A stretch of DNA of 64,000 nt from an uncultured Chloroflexota bacterium (GCA_913045315.1 CAJWQJ010000002.1:62001-126000); one strand, 5' to 3'. Shown: positions 54,314 to 62,066, counted from the first letter of the stretch. Program-made: numbers and translations. Notes: generated by a model not told the origin, from the sequence alone.

Positions 54314-55410
54314 AATGTTGCTGTGCTATATGACCTGAGATTAAAATTGCCGGAAGAATCTTCCTGGAGCATGATTACCTCACTGCCATTAAGGTTGTCC
54401 ATTTGCAACACACCTTCATGTGGAAGATTCTCACGCTTAACACCCAAAGGCTCTTTTGGCTCAGTAAGTTCATCCTGACTATTAATATCCTTACATGCTA
54501 TTTTCATTAATGGATAATGAGAATTTGAAACGAGAATGTATTCCTCACCGTCATGGAGATATGAAACCATACCAAGAGGAGTATTTCCTGATCCAAGTTC
54601 GGCGACTGTCTTACCTTTCACGTGGCCATCAGAAGTAAAATCATCAACAGAAAAATTAACAACCGGAGTACAAGTATAACTTGCTACCACATTTTTCTTT
54701 TGGTTATACAACCTGAAGTTACGAATTGGTGAAGCAGTTTCATATTTCCCATGAGAAACATGATAGATTTCTAAAGAGTTATTTTTAGAACTTCCTTTGA
54801 AAGGAAATTCTAATCGTCTAAATGTTGAAGAGAATTCTTCATTTGATGCTCCTGCAACAAGAAGTGTTCCATCAACAAAGGACATATCCGTAACCGTGAT
54901 TGTTCGGTATTTATCGTATACAACCCTATATTTATTTTGCCCAAAATAAACATCTTCTCCTTCTCGTTCTCCACGAAGAAGTCGAACTTCTTTGCGCTCA
55001 TCACTACTATCAGCAGCGTCAGAGATTGTTTCCTTGGAGAACCTAACATTATCTAGTGATAATTCTGATATAGTACCAGCTACGCCAATTCTAAGAATTG
55101 CACTTGATCCTTCATCTCCAGAACCACGCATTACCGAAAGATATGTTTGTTGTGAAGACGGGCTAACAGCCATTCCTCGAATAAAAACTTCCGAACGAGG
55201 GCAACCAAGATGTGAAGCTATAAGTGTGTCCAATTTATCAACTTTAACAGAATGCTCTTGACTAGCATCTCCACTATCATCGACTTCAATAGCAAAAATA
55301 CTCGCATTTGCATTATCTGCTACAAACAGAATACCTGGTGGTCCAAAGGCAATAGGTCCAACAGACTTAATATCTAAACTCCCTGCATTTAATCCCAAAT
55401 CATCAGTCAT
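54310..55410 (-). CDS. Hypothetical beta-propeller-like protein
   Basis: 366 aa; strong ribosome site AAGGAGGGG before the ATG. Repeating four-stranded blocks such as GPIAFGPPGILFVADNANASIFAIEVD, VFIRGMAVSPSSQQTYLSVMRGSG and ITVTDMSFVDGTLLVAGASNEEF suggest a beta-propeller of the NHL/WD-like kind. It has three or more Cys (GCPRS, YTCTPV, IACKD) but no export signal. First of a two-gene unit. No named family recognised. Confidence 0.7.
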   Translation of the reverse strand: MTDDLGLNAGSLDIKSVGPIAFGPPGILFVADNANASIFAIEVDDSGDASQEHSVKVDKLDTLIASHLGCPRSEVFIRGMAVSPSSQQTYLSVMRGSGDEGSSAILRIGVAGTISELSLDNVRFSKETISDAADSSDERKEVRLLRGEREGEDVYFGQNKYRVVYDKYRTITVTDMSFVDGTLLVAGASNEEFSSTFRRLEFPFKGSSKNNSLEIYHVSHGKYETASPIRNFRLYNQKKNVVASYTCTPVVNFSVDDFTSDGHVKGKTVAELGSGNTPLGMVSYLHDGEEYILVSNSHYPLMKIACKDINSQDELTEPKEPLGVKRENLPHEGVLQMDNLNGSEVIMLQEDSSGNFNLRSYSTATL

Positions 55411-55653
55411 AAATCCCCTCCTTAGAGCTTTACAAATAACAGTATCGGGATACTAGCACGACTTATGGTATCAAACAAGACATAACAAACATGTAAAACA
55501 TATACATAATAATACTTGATCTGTTATTCTTGAATAATATCTAATCAACACCTAAGGATTTTAATTTTAAAACATAGAAAACTATCTTTTTGGTGTTTTC
55601 AGCGTTGTTATTAGTGTGATCACTAGACACCATATCACTACTAAGGAGAATCA

Positions 55654-56334
55654 ATGATGAAAAGAATCAATCAATCAATCAATAATGTAGCCAAATACAA
55701 CAAATTTCAAATATTAATTATCTCTCTTATTACATTATGTCTGATTACTGCGTCAGCAGCATTGCTTATTAATCCCATCTCGGCACAAGAATCTGATAAT
55801 AAGAAAAATAAAAAGAATGAATTTGTAAATAGAGTCGCGGCAATATTAAATATTGAACCCTCAAATCTTTCCGAAGCCATGGAAAAAGTTAAAATGGAAA
55901 TAGGGGAAGAAACAAAGCAACGTAAACTGAGTGAAGCAAAAATAAATATAACTAAAAAAGTTCAATCAGGAGTAATTACTCAAGAAAAAGCTGAAGAATT
56001 CTATAACAATTTAGAAAATAAAATGAATAGCAAAGAAGGAAATAAGCCACAGAAAAAAATAGGCAAACCCTCCAATAAATTCCAGTATTCACCAAAATCA
56101 TTAAAATTTAAGTCACAGCTTGGAAATAAACTTAAAGAAGGATCCATTGATAAAGAGCAAGCTTCAAAAATGTGGAAAAACCATATGGGCAAATTCAACA
56201 AGAGTAAGAAACCTATATCCTCTAAAACATTAAAGCAAAACCTAGACAAGAAAGTTGAATCTGGATCACTTTCACAGGAAAAAGCAGACGCACTATATGA
56301 AAACTTCCTGTCGCGCACTACAAAAAAGAAATAA
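55654..56334 (+). CDS. Exported Lys-rich repeat protein
   Basis: 226 aa. An N-terminal signal/anchor (FQILIISLITLCLITASAALLINPISAQ, with a likely cut after SAQ) is followed by a very Lys-rich chain. About 25-residue helical units repeat with the pattern K-(V/L)-x-x-G-x-(I/L)-x-(Q/K)-E-(K/Q)-A: KVQSGVITQEKAEEFYNNL, KLKEGSIDKEQASKMW, KVESGSLSQEKADALYENF. This looks like a SHOCT-like or envelope-associated repeat. AAGGAG precedes the start. A strong terminator follows. Confidence 0.75.
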   Translation: MMKRINQSINNVAKYNKFQILIISLITLCLITASAALLINPISAQESDNKKNKKNEFVNRVAAILNIEPSNLSEAMEKVKMEIGEETKQRKLSEAKINITKKVQSGVITQEKAEEFYNNLENKMNSKEGNKPQKKIGKPSNKFQYSPKSLKFKSQLGNKLKEGSIDKEQASKMWKNHMGKFNKSKKPISSKTLKQNLDKKVESGSLSQEKADALYENFLSRTTKKK

Positions 56335-56360
56335 CATATCGATTAGCTAATTCAATAAAA

Positions 56361-56394
56361 TAAAGAACGGGGGTAAGCTTACCCCCGTTCTTTA
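56361..56394. terminator. 34-bp perfect palindromic terminator
   Basis: A perfect palindrome centred on AAGCTT, with core CGGGGGTAAGCTTACCCCCG and AAAGAA/TTCTTT flanks. It ends the repeat-protein gene and insulates the following sulfur-type leader. Confidence 0.9.
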
Positions 56395-56413
56395 TTTCTA
56401 AAAACTATAAAAT

Positions 56414-56442
56414 TTGACATTGAGCTATACTTGGTCTAAATT
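56414..56442 (+). promoter_or_regulatory. Promoter of the organosulfur-type operon
   Basis: Consensus TTGACA (56414-56419), a 17-bp spacer and TAAATT (56437-56442). It stands 56 bp before the Cys-rich leader ORF. Confidence 0.6.
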
Positions 56443-56497
56443 TCAATATTGCTGTGTGAATGAAATCACACAAAATTTCTGAGAAAAGCACTAATAT

Positions 56498-56602
56498 ATG
56501 TTGAACGATACTATTCAAAAAATAAAAGTTTCTCAAAGCACTGTGACTGGTGCTTGCCTTTGTTGTTGCTTCAATCATCAATGGAGGCATTTGCGCGTGT
56601 AA
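56498..56602 (+). CDS. Cysteine-rich leader peptide B
   Basis: A 34-codon ORF with ATG start (weak ribosome site, GAGAAAAG) reads MLNDTIQKIKVSQSTVTG, then ACLCCCF, then NHQWRHLRV. Four Cys codons lie within five positions (56555-56569). GGAGG (56583-56587), 13 nt further on, can pair with CCTCC (56638-56642) in the terminator. Same architecture as leader A at 25468. In cysteine shortage a ribosome stalled on the Cys run would leave GGAGG free and favour read-through into the operon. Confidence 0.72.
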   Translation: MLNDTIQKIKVSQSTVTGACLCCCFNHQWRHLRV

Positions 56603-56635
56603 CTAAAAAATAGTAATAAGTGCGAGAAAGTAAAT

Positions 56636-56661
56636 GACCTCCTTTAGTGAGGTCTTTTTTT
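56636..56661 (+). terminator. Intrinsic terminator (attenuator) B
   Basis: GACCTC (56636-56641), a 7-nt loop CTTTAGT, GAGGTC (56649-56654), then seven T. It lies 30 bp before the GTG start of the first operon gene. Stem sequence identical to attenuator A. The 5' arm plus first loop base (CCTCC) pairs with GGAGG of the leader ORF as the antiterminator. Confidence 0.82.
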
Positions 56662-56690
56662 GTGAATTTTATAATCCTAAGGAGTTCAAG

Positions 56691-57224
56691 GTGGATTTAT
56701 TTTTAATAGAGAAAAAAACAAACACAACTGATAAAAACGAGCTTGCGAATCTTGTTACATCACTTGCCGAGACAATCGCTCAAGCAGGAGGATCTCCTGT
56801 TGAGTTTTTCTTTGGGGAACAACTGCAAATTGTATACGGAGTAAGTGAAGCAAATTCAAAAATTATTCTCGAAGCAGGATTAACAAAAGCTGGAATTCCT
56901 TATGATGATGTTTCCCCAGTTAGAATCATTGGGGCAACTATTGATGAAGTTCGTGAAAGAGCTAGCGAAGCAAACTATCTTGTAGAATGGGATCTTCCCG
57001 CAGAATTAACCATGGACACCTATCTTCAACGAAAGAAAGAGAAATCTCCCCTTTATGCAAATGTTCCAGAAACTACATTCTTAAGAACATATGTCCGCGA
57101 AGATATGGTCAAATGTTTGTGCTTATATGATGCACCTGACGATGATGCAGTAAAAAGAGCTCGAGAGGCTGTAAGTACTCCTATTGATCGTCTAACCAAG
57201 ATAGGAAATATTAACAATGACTAA
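56691..57224 (+). CDS. DUF4242-like tandem ferredoxin-fold protein
   Basis: 177 aa. The frame is open back to 56634 within the terminator, but AAGGAG lies 6 nt before the GTG at 56691 (MDLFLIEKK), which is chosen. The C-terminal half reads YLVEWDLPAELTMDTYL, TTFLRTYVREDMVKCLCLYDAPDDDAVKRAREAVSTPIDRLTKI, close to DUF4242 (the SCO4226 nickel-binding type). The N-terminal half has a similar strand-helix order. Function unknown; first gene of the leader-controlled operon, overlapping the next by 8 nt. Confidence 0.75.
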   Translation: MDLFLIEKKTNTTDKNELANLVTSLAETIAQAGGSPVEFFFGEQLQIVYGVSEANSKIILEAGLTKAGIPYDDVSPVRIIGATIDEVRERASEANYLVEWDLPAELTMDTYLQRKKEKSPLYANVPETTFLRTYVREDMVKCLCLYDAPDDDAVKRAREAVSTPIDRLTKIGNINND

Positions 57225-58311
57225 TATTACATTACCTAAAATTAACTTTACGCCTATCACTGAAATTTCTGAGTATTTCAGTGAACGCTCAGCATTAATA
57301 GATAAAGCTGAATTAGCAGTTAATGAAGGTCTGGTATTCCTTTTTGGAACTGATCCAGTGATGACCGATCAACTTGGAAACCTTTCAGATATTAAAACAT
57401 CATTGAACAAAACACGAAAAGTAGCACAAGCAATTGCAAGTGTTGCATATGAAGATATGACTTCAGCATTTTGTTCATGGGCACATAGAATGGTGCTCGA
57501 ATACCTGCACCAAACACAATATCCTAATGATTTTATTAATTCGTTTATTAGTGAATTAAGGGAAGTATCACTTTTGGGTTCAACTGCTCTAGGACCAGGA
57601 ACTGCAAATTTTCTTATAGGAACTCCAATTCCTGTAACAGCTACAGAATCTACAGAATCTGTAGTCATCAACGGTCAAATACGTTGGGCATCTAATCTTG
57701 TAGGAAATTTCATTGTAGTAACGGCTGCAACAATTTCCGAAACAGAAGAAACCATACTTGTAGCAATTCCAGGAGGGACGCCTGGTTTAAAACCAAATAA
57801 ATACATGGATCTTCTTGGATTACAGCAAACCTTTAGTACTTCCATAAACATTTCAGACCTAAAAGTTGATGAATCACTAATTATTAACCGAGATTTTAAA
57901 AATTTTATGCAAACAATATTGCCAGTATTTTTGATCTTGCAATCCAGTTTTTGCCAAGGCCTAGCAGCAAGATCATTGGAAGAATCTGAACCCCTACTAA
58001 AGGGTCAAAGCATAGTACTTGCAGATGACCACATTCAATTTGTTGATACTTTCAACAATCTCACTTCTCGTATGAATGATGACAGTTATTCAAAACTTGA
58101 TATTGATGAAATTATTAGAGAATTATTACAAATTCGTCTTGAATTCGCACAACTAGCTATTTCAGCTGTCAACCTTGAACTCAAGTTGCAAGGTGGAAGA
58201 GCTTATGCAACTTCTTCTGCATCTTCAAGACGCTTTCGTGAGGCAGCATTTTTACCAATTCAAGCACCAACAGAGGTACAATTAAAATGGATTCTATCGC
58301 AGTTAAAATAG
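57217..58311 (+). CDS. Acyl-CoA-dehydrogenase-like flavoprotein (SfnB/DszC-type)
   Basis: 364 aa. Fold order of the family: an N-terminal helical domain, a central beta domain (GTPIPVTATESTESVVINGQIRWASNLVGNFIVVTAAT) and a C-terminal four-helix domain ending LQGGRAYATSSASSRRFREAAFLPIQAPTEVQLKWIL. The usual catalytic Glu cannot be placed, and the end resembles flavin monooxygenase-type members (SfnB, DszC) that take sulfur from organic compounds. The ABC genes downstream support an organosulfur role. Overlaps the ATPase gene by 25 nt. Confidence 0.8.
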   Translation: MTNITLPKINFTPITEISEYFSERSALIDKAELAVNEGLVFLFGTDPVMTDQLGNLSDIKTSLNKTRKVAQAIASVAYEDMTSAFCSWAHRMVLEYLHQTQYPNDFINSFISELREVSLLGSTALGPGTANFLIGTPIPVTATESTESVVINGQIRWASNLVGNFIVVTAATISETEETILVAIPGGTPGLKPNKYMDLLGLQQTFSTSINISDLKVDESLIINRDFKNFMQTILPVFLILQSSFCQGLAARSLEESEPLLKGQSIVLADDHIQFVDTFNNLTSRMNDDSYSKLDIDEIIRELLQIRLEFAQLAISAVNLELKLQGGRAYATSSASSRRFREAAFLPIQAPTEVQLKWILSQLK

Positions 58312-59042
58312 ATAATGGATCAAAAGAATATTTCAAAAAATCGAACCGAACCAAAGTATTTGAAGACCTAAACCTTGAAGTCAGGAATAACGAAATACTA
58401 ATTCTCCTAGGTCCCAGTGGATGTGGAAAATCTACATTACTAAGAATTATCGCCAAGCTAGAAAAACTTACCACTGGTACTATTACAGAAACAGGCAATT
58501 CTCAAATAGGAATGGTCTTTCAAGAACCACTTCTATATCCATGGCTTACTGCTGAAGAAAATGTCCAGTTAGGTTTGGATTTTTCTAATAATTCAAAAGC
58601 AAAAGTCGATAACAATTCAATCGAACTATTAAAGGAATTTGGAATAGACCAAGTTGCCAATTCTTTCCCTAATGAACTATCAGGTGGGCAAGCACAAAGA
58701 GTAACATTTGCTAGAACTTTAATTGTTGACCCAGGAATGATTCTGCTAGATGAGCCGTTTGCAGCTCTAGACCCAAATACTAGATCACACCTCCAAGATT
58801 GGCTATTAGAAATTAAAGAAAAACGCAATCTTACAATAGTTCTTGTTACACATGATGTTGAAGAAGCATTACGTTTGGCCGATCGAATTGTACTTATGTG
58901 TCCTAACCCATCCAAGATTACAAAAACATGGGATATTTCCTCATTGAAGAATAGTGGAGAATTTGATCACAATAAAATTAAAAAGGAAATACTACAAAAT
59001 TATGGCCCTACCCCATTAGCATTAGAAGAACTTGCCCAGTAA
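58287..59042 (+). CDS. ABC transporter ATP-binding protein (SsuB/TauB/NrtD type)
   Basis: 251 aa. LLGPSGCGKSTLLRIIA (Walker A), GMVFQEPLLYPWLTAEENV (Q-loop), ELSGGQAQRVTFARTL, GMILLDEPFAALDPNTRS (Walker B), and VLVTHDVEEALRLADRIVLM. This exact layout is that of the nitrate/sulfonate/taurine importers. GAGGT precedes the ATG, within the end of the flavoprotein gene. Confidence 0.92.
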   Translation: MDSIAVKIDNGSKEYFKKSNRTKVFEDLNLEVRNNEILILLGPSGCGKSTLLRIIAKLEKLTTGTITETGNSQIGMVFQEPLLYPWLTAEENVQLGLDFSNNSKAKVDNNSIELLKEFGIDQVANSFPNELSGGQAQRVTFARTLIVDPGMILLDEPFAALDPNTRSHLQDWLLEIKEKRNLTIVLVTHDVEEALRLADRIVLMCPNPSKITKTWDISSLKNSGEFDHNKIKKEILQNYGPTPLALEELAQ

Positions 59043-59058
59043 AAAAAAGGAGTAAATC

Positions 59059-60297
59059 ATGCAAGTATCCCGAAGAAAATTTATCCAACTATCAGCTCTT
59101 GCTGGAGCAGGTGCTTTATTAAGTCCTGCACTTGCAGCATGTGGCACTTCCGACGATGAAAGCACTTCGAGTACTACTTCTGTAAACACCTCAGTTGCTA
59201 CTTCATTAAAAACAAATGGTAACTTAGAAAAAACCACTTTACGAGTCGGATATCTGCCAATTACTGATGCGTCACCTTTACTTCTGGCACATGCAACAGG
59301 CGCATATGAAAAAAATGGCTTGCAAGTTGAAAAACCAACCTTGATGAGAAGCTGGAATACGGTTGCAGAAGCGTTCCAATCTAAACAGGTTGACATAGTC
59401 CACCTCTTAATGCCCATGGCAATTTGGTTAAGATTCTCAAAGAATTTTCCATTGAAACTTGTTGCTTGGGATCATATGGATGGATCTGCACTTACAGTAA
59501 AAGATCATATAAATTCAGTTGCAGAATTAGCTGGAACAACCGTGGCAATTCCCTATTGGTATTCAATACATAATGTAGTACTTCAAATGCTACTAAGAAA
59601 AGAAGGCTTACAGGCAATTACTTTAGGTGAACCTTCTGTATCTGGAAAAACAGTTAAATTAGTTGTATTACCACCCCCAGATATGCCTGTAGCTTTATCA
59701 AACGATTCTATATCCGGTTATATTGTCGCTGATCCATTTAATGCTGTTGCAGAAGTTAACAACATTGGAAAAGTTCTTAGGTTCACTGGTGATGTTTGGT
59801 ATAAACATGCCTGCTGTGTAGCAGTAATGCACGAAGAAGACGTCGTCAACAACCCTAACTTTACTCAGGCTGCTGTTACTTCCATTGCAGAAGCACAGTT
59901 ATTTGCTGCAAACAACAAAGTTGAGGCTGCAAGATTATTATCCAAAGATGGAGGAAATTATCTTCCTCAACCACTTAAAGCAATTGAATATGCTATGACC
60001 CATTATGATCATAGTGAATATGTCCCTTCAGGCGCAATAACACACCCAGAATGGGATAATCAAAGAATTGGTTTTCAACCTTTCCCATTCCCATCTTATA
60101 CACAAGAACTAATCAAAAGCTTAAGAGAGACTATTGTTGAAGGTGATAATTCATTCCTTGATAATCTTAACCCTCTAACAGCCCATCAAGATCTTGTTAA
60201 TGACAACTTTGCTAAAACAGCAATTGAAAAACTCGGAGGAACAGAAAAGTTCAATATTCCTGAGGATTATACAAGAACTGAAATAATAAGCGTATGA
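59059..60297 (+). CDS. ABC transporter substrate-binding protein (NrtA/SsuA-like), Tat-type lipoprotein signal
   Basis: 412 aa. The N-terminus VSRRKFIQLSALAGAGALL has a twin-arginine motif followed by the lipobox LAAC, so export by Tat with lipid anchoring is likely. Mature part: LRVGYLPITDASPLLLAHATGAYEKNGL, VAEAFQSKQVDIVHLLMPMA and FTGDVWYKHACCVAVMHEE, the NMT1/NrtA pattern. Nitrate, cyanate or sulfonate-type ligand; sulfonate or another organosulfur compound is favoured by the Cys leader and the SfnB-like gene. Confidence 0.88.
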   Translation: MQVSRRKFIQLSALAGAGALLSPALAACGTSDDESTSSTTSVNTSVATSLKTNGNLEKTTLRVGYLPITDASPLLLAHATGAYEKNGLQVEKPTLMRSWNTVAEAFQSKQVDIVHLLMPMAIWLRFSKNFPLKLVAWDHMDGSALTVKDHINSVAELAGTTVAIPYWYSIHNVVLQMLLRKEGLQAITLGEPSVSGKTVKLVVLPPPDMPVALSNDSISGYIVADPFNAVAEVNNIGKVLRFTGDVWYKHACCVAVMHEEDVVNNPNFTQAAVTSIAEAQLFAANNKVEAARLLSKDGGNYLPQPLKAIEYAMTHYDHSEYVPSGAITHPEWDNQRIGFQPFPFPSYTQELIKSLRETIVEGDNSFLDNLNPLTAHQDLVNDNFAKTAIEKLGGTEKFNIPEDYTRTEIISV

Positions 60298-61070
60298 CTA
60301 GCACCCTAAAAAAATATTTCGAAATTAGTTCTATAAAAATAATAGTACTTAGCTTTGTAGGATTAGTCTCATTCGTAGGTATCTGGGCACTTGTGATGGT
60401 ATTTATAGATAAAAGTAGCATACTGTCACAATTTGGCCCAATCGACGGAGCTTCAGCTTTCTGGGACCTGATGACTACGGATGAGACATACATTCACATT
60501 ACTGCTAGTCTCAAAAGAATTGTTGTGGGAATGCTTTTCGCTATAGTCACTGGTGTTCCTTTAGGTTTCTTGCTTGGAACAATTAAACTCTTCGAATTAA
60601 CCAGCACAGCAGTCTTTCAATTTTTAAGAATGATCTCTCCGCTTTCATGGACACCACTTGCAATAATTCTGTTTGGAGTTGGTGATAGCCCGGTCTATTT
60701 TCTAATTGCTATTGGAGCAATTTGGCCAATTGCACTTAACACTGCTGAATCTATAGGGCGATTAAACAGGGGTTGGCTATTAGTTTCAAAAACTTTGGGA
60801 GCTTCCCCATTTGAAAGCTTCCGAAAAGTAGTATGGCCTGCAACGCGTCCTGGGATACTTCTTGGGATACGCCTTGCAGTAGGATTAGCATGGATAATTC
60901 TTGTCCCTGCAGAAATGTTGGGTGTGGACTCCGGTTTGGGGTATTACATTCTCGATACAAGAGACCGATTTGAATACTCAGAACTTATAGCAGCAATAAT
61001 TATTATTGGAATCCTTGGTCTTATCTTAGATATTCTAACCCGAGTATTGCTTTCAAGTCGCCAACACTAA
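60294..61070 (+). CDS. ABC transporter permease (SsuC/NrtB type)
   Basis: 258 aa with six helices. HITASLKRIVVGMLFAIVTGVPLGFLLG, the EAA loop STAVFQFLRMISPLSWTPLAIILFG and LVSKTLGASPFESFRKVVWPATRPGILLGIRLAVGLAWIILVPAEML (EAA-G-AS motif) are diagnostic. Overlaps the binding-protein gene by 4 nt (ATGA). Last gene of the operon; no clear terminator follows. Confidence 0.92.
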   Translation: MTSTLKKYFEISSIKIIVLSFVGLVSFVGIWALVMVFIDKSSILSQFGPIDGASAFWDLMTTDETYIHITASLKRIVVGMLFAIVTGVPLGFLLGTIKLFELTSTAVFQFLRMISPLSWTPLAIILFGVGDSPVYFLIAIGAIWPIALNTAESIGRLNRGWLLVSKTLGASPFESFRKVVWPATRPGILLGIRLAVGLAWIILVPAEMLGVDSGLGYYILDTRDRFEYSELIAAIIIIGILGLILDILTRVLLSSRQH

Positions 61071-61200
61071 TTCATCAAATACCCACTAATAATCCAAACC
61101 ATGAGCAACAAAGTATCAGAATTACTTAGCCTTGTTTATAAATAATAATTTTGATTAGAAGTAGATTTTATCACCGTTCCAGATCAAACTTAGTTTACAA

Positions 61201-61305
61201 TTACGGAGAAAAAAAGTGATCAGTATAGTCAGTAAATACTGCAACAAAAAAACCTAGAAATAAAAAAACACCTATTAAAATTATTGCTGCATATTTATTA
61301 GTCAT
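61201..61305 (-). CDS. Small single-helix membrane protein (34 aa)
   Basis: An ATG frame encodes MTNKYA, one hydrophobic helix AIILIGVFLFLGFFVAVF and an acidic/aromatic tail TDYTDHFFSP. The ribosome site is weak (ATCAAG against the ATG). It lies 40 bp downstream of the selenoprotein gene on the same strand and may share its transcript. The remaining sequence of the 61071-61345 gap shows nothing else. Confidence 0.5.
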   Translation of the reverse strand: MTNKYAAIILIGVFLFLGFFVAVFTDYTDHFFSP

Positions 61306-61345
61306 CTTGATTCAAAACATAAATTAACAAATAAATGAAATAAAA

Positions 61346-61873
61346 TTAATGTAGCTTAGACAGCAAATCATCTATACTTGGTCTATCTCCAGCGTTTTTA
61401 CCAATGTAACTCCACTCAAGAGATCTGTTTTTGCCAATTACAAAAGCTGAAGGAGCTGCAACTCCGTCCCCAAGTATGTTATATACACCAAAACGGCGTA
61501 CAACCATTCCTTCAGGATCATACAAAACTCGAAACTGTGCTCCTGTTACTTCAGCCATAGCTTTTGCATTTTCAAGATTGTCCATACTTATGGTAACTAT
61601 TTCAGTATTTCTTTCAAGAAATTTCTGATGAAACTGCTGCAACTCACCGAGTTGCGATCTGCAAATTCCTCAGAAATGGCCTCTATAAAAAATAATTACT
61701 ACATGTTCATTTTCATCCAGTAGTGAAGAAAGTGAAACCTGGGATCCTTTCGAATCCGGAAGAACAAAATCTGGAACTATCTCATTCGAAGATCCTGAAC
61801 AACCAAAGGATAGTAAGAACAAAATGCAAAAGCTGGCAATGAACGATATTGTAGATATTTTACGAAAGAACAT
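61346..61873 (-). CDS. Peroxiredoxin-like lipoprotein, probable selenoprotein (in-frame TGA = Sec68)
   Basis: Two frames in register are separated by one TGA (61670-61672). Read through, they give 175 aa: a lipoprotein signal (ILFLLSFGCSGSS), VPDFVLPDSKGSQVSL, VVIIFYRGHF-U-GICRSQLGELQ, and then VTISMDNLENAKAMAEVTG, FRVLYDPEG, APSAFVIG. In AhpC/TSA-type proteins the residue after YRGxW/F is the catalytic Cys of CxxC; here it is the UGA, giving UxxC. A hairpin 14 nt after the TGA fits a bacterial SECIS. SelB and tRNA-Sec are not in this window. The alternative is a nonsense mutation, but both halves look intact. Confidence 0.82.
61639..61655 (-). promoter_or_regulatory. Putative bacterial SECIS hairpin
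   Basis: On the minus strand GCAACTC, loop GGT, GAGTTGC: a perfect 7-bp stem with G in the first loop positions. The stem starts 14 nt and the loop 21 nt after the TGA, inside the coding sequence as bacterial SECIS elements are. Confidence 0.7.
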
Positions 61874-61885
61874 AATGTTATTATT

Positions 61886-62026
61886 CTATTTTACTCCAAA
61901 AAGAAAATCCACTTTGCGGGCAGGAAATAACAATTTCATGTATTCAATGTAAATATTTAATATAATGATCCAATAGGGTTCTACCCCACCAGGGAGTCCA
62001 CCATTATCTAAAGATTTTTCAGGCAA
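61886..62026 (-). CDS. Possible small protein upstream of the selenoprotein
   Basis: A frame from TTG at 62026 gives about 46 aa, PEKSLDNGGLPGGVEPYW, IIILNIYIEYMKLLFPARKV, DFLFGVK, with protein-like composition and one amphipathic hydrophobic segment. It ends 12 nt before the selenoprotein ATG. No ribosome site is visible and the frame stays open antisense to the hydrolase gene, so it may be chance. Low confidence. Confidence 0.28.
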   Translation of the reverse strand: MPEKSLDNGGLPGGVEPYWIIILNIYIEYMKLLFPARKVDFLFGVK

Positions 62027-62066
62027 AAAAACAGATGTAGGGAAGAAAAAGTACCCGGAGGTAAAT

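Noticed and set aside
56405-56590. 61-codon frame on the minus strand over leader B
   Set aside because: It is antisense to the Cys-rich leader, has no ribosome site, and its start lies in the region explained by the attenuator.
61962-62007. Possible structured RNA before the MBL-fold gene (ATAATG/CATTAT stem enclosing a GGG/CCC hairpin)
   Set aside because: It resembles no riboswitch class I can name, has no terminator or ribosome-site overlap, and lies in the region also open as a minus-strand frame.
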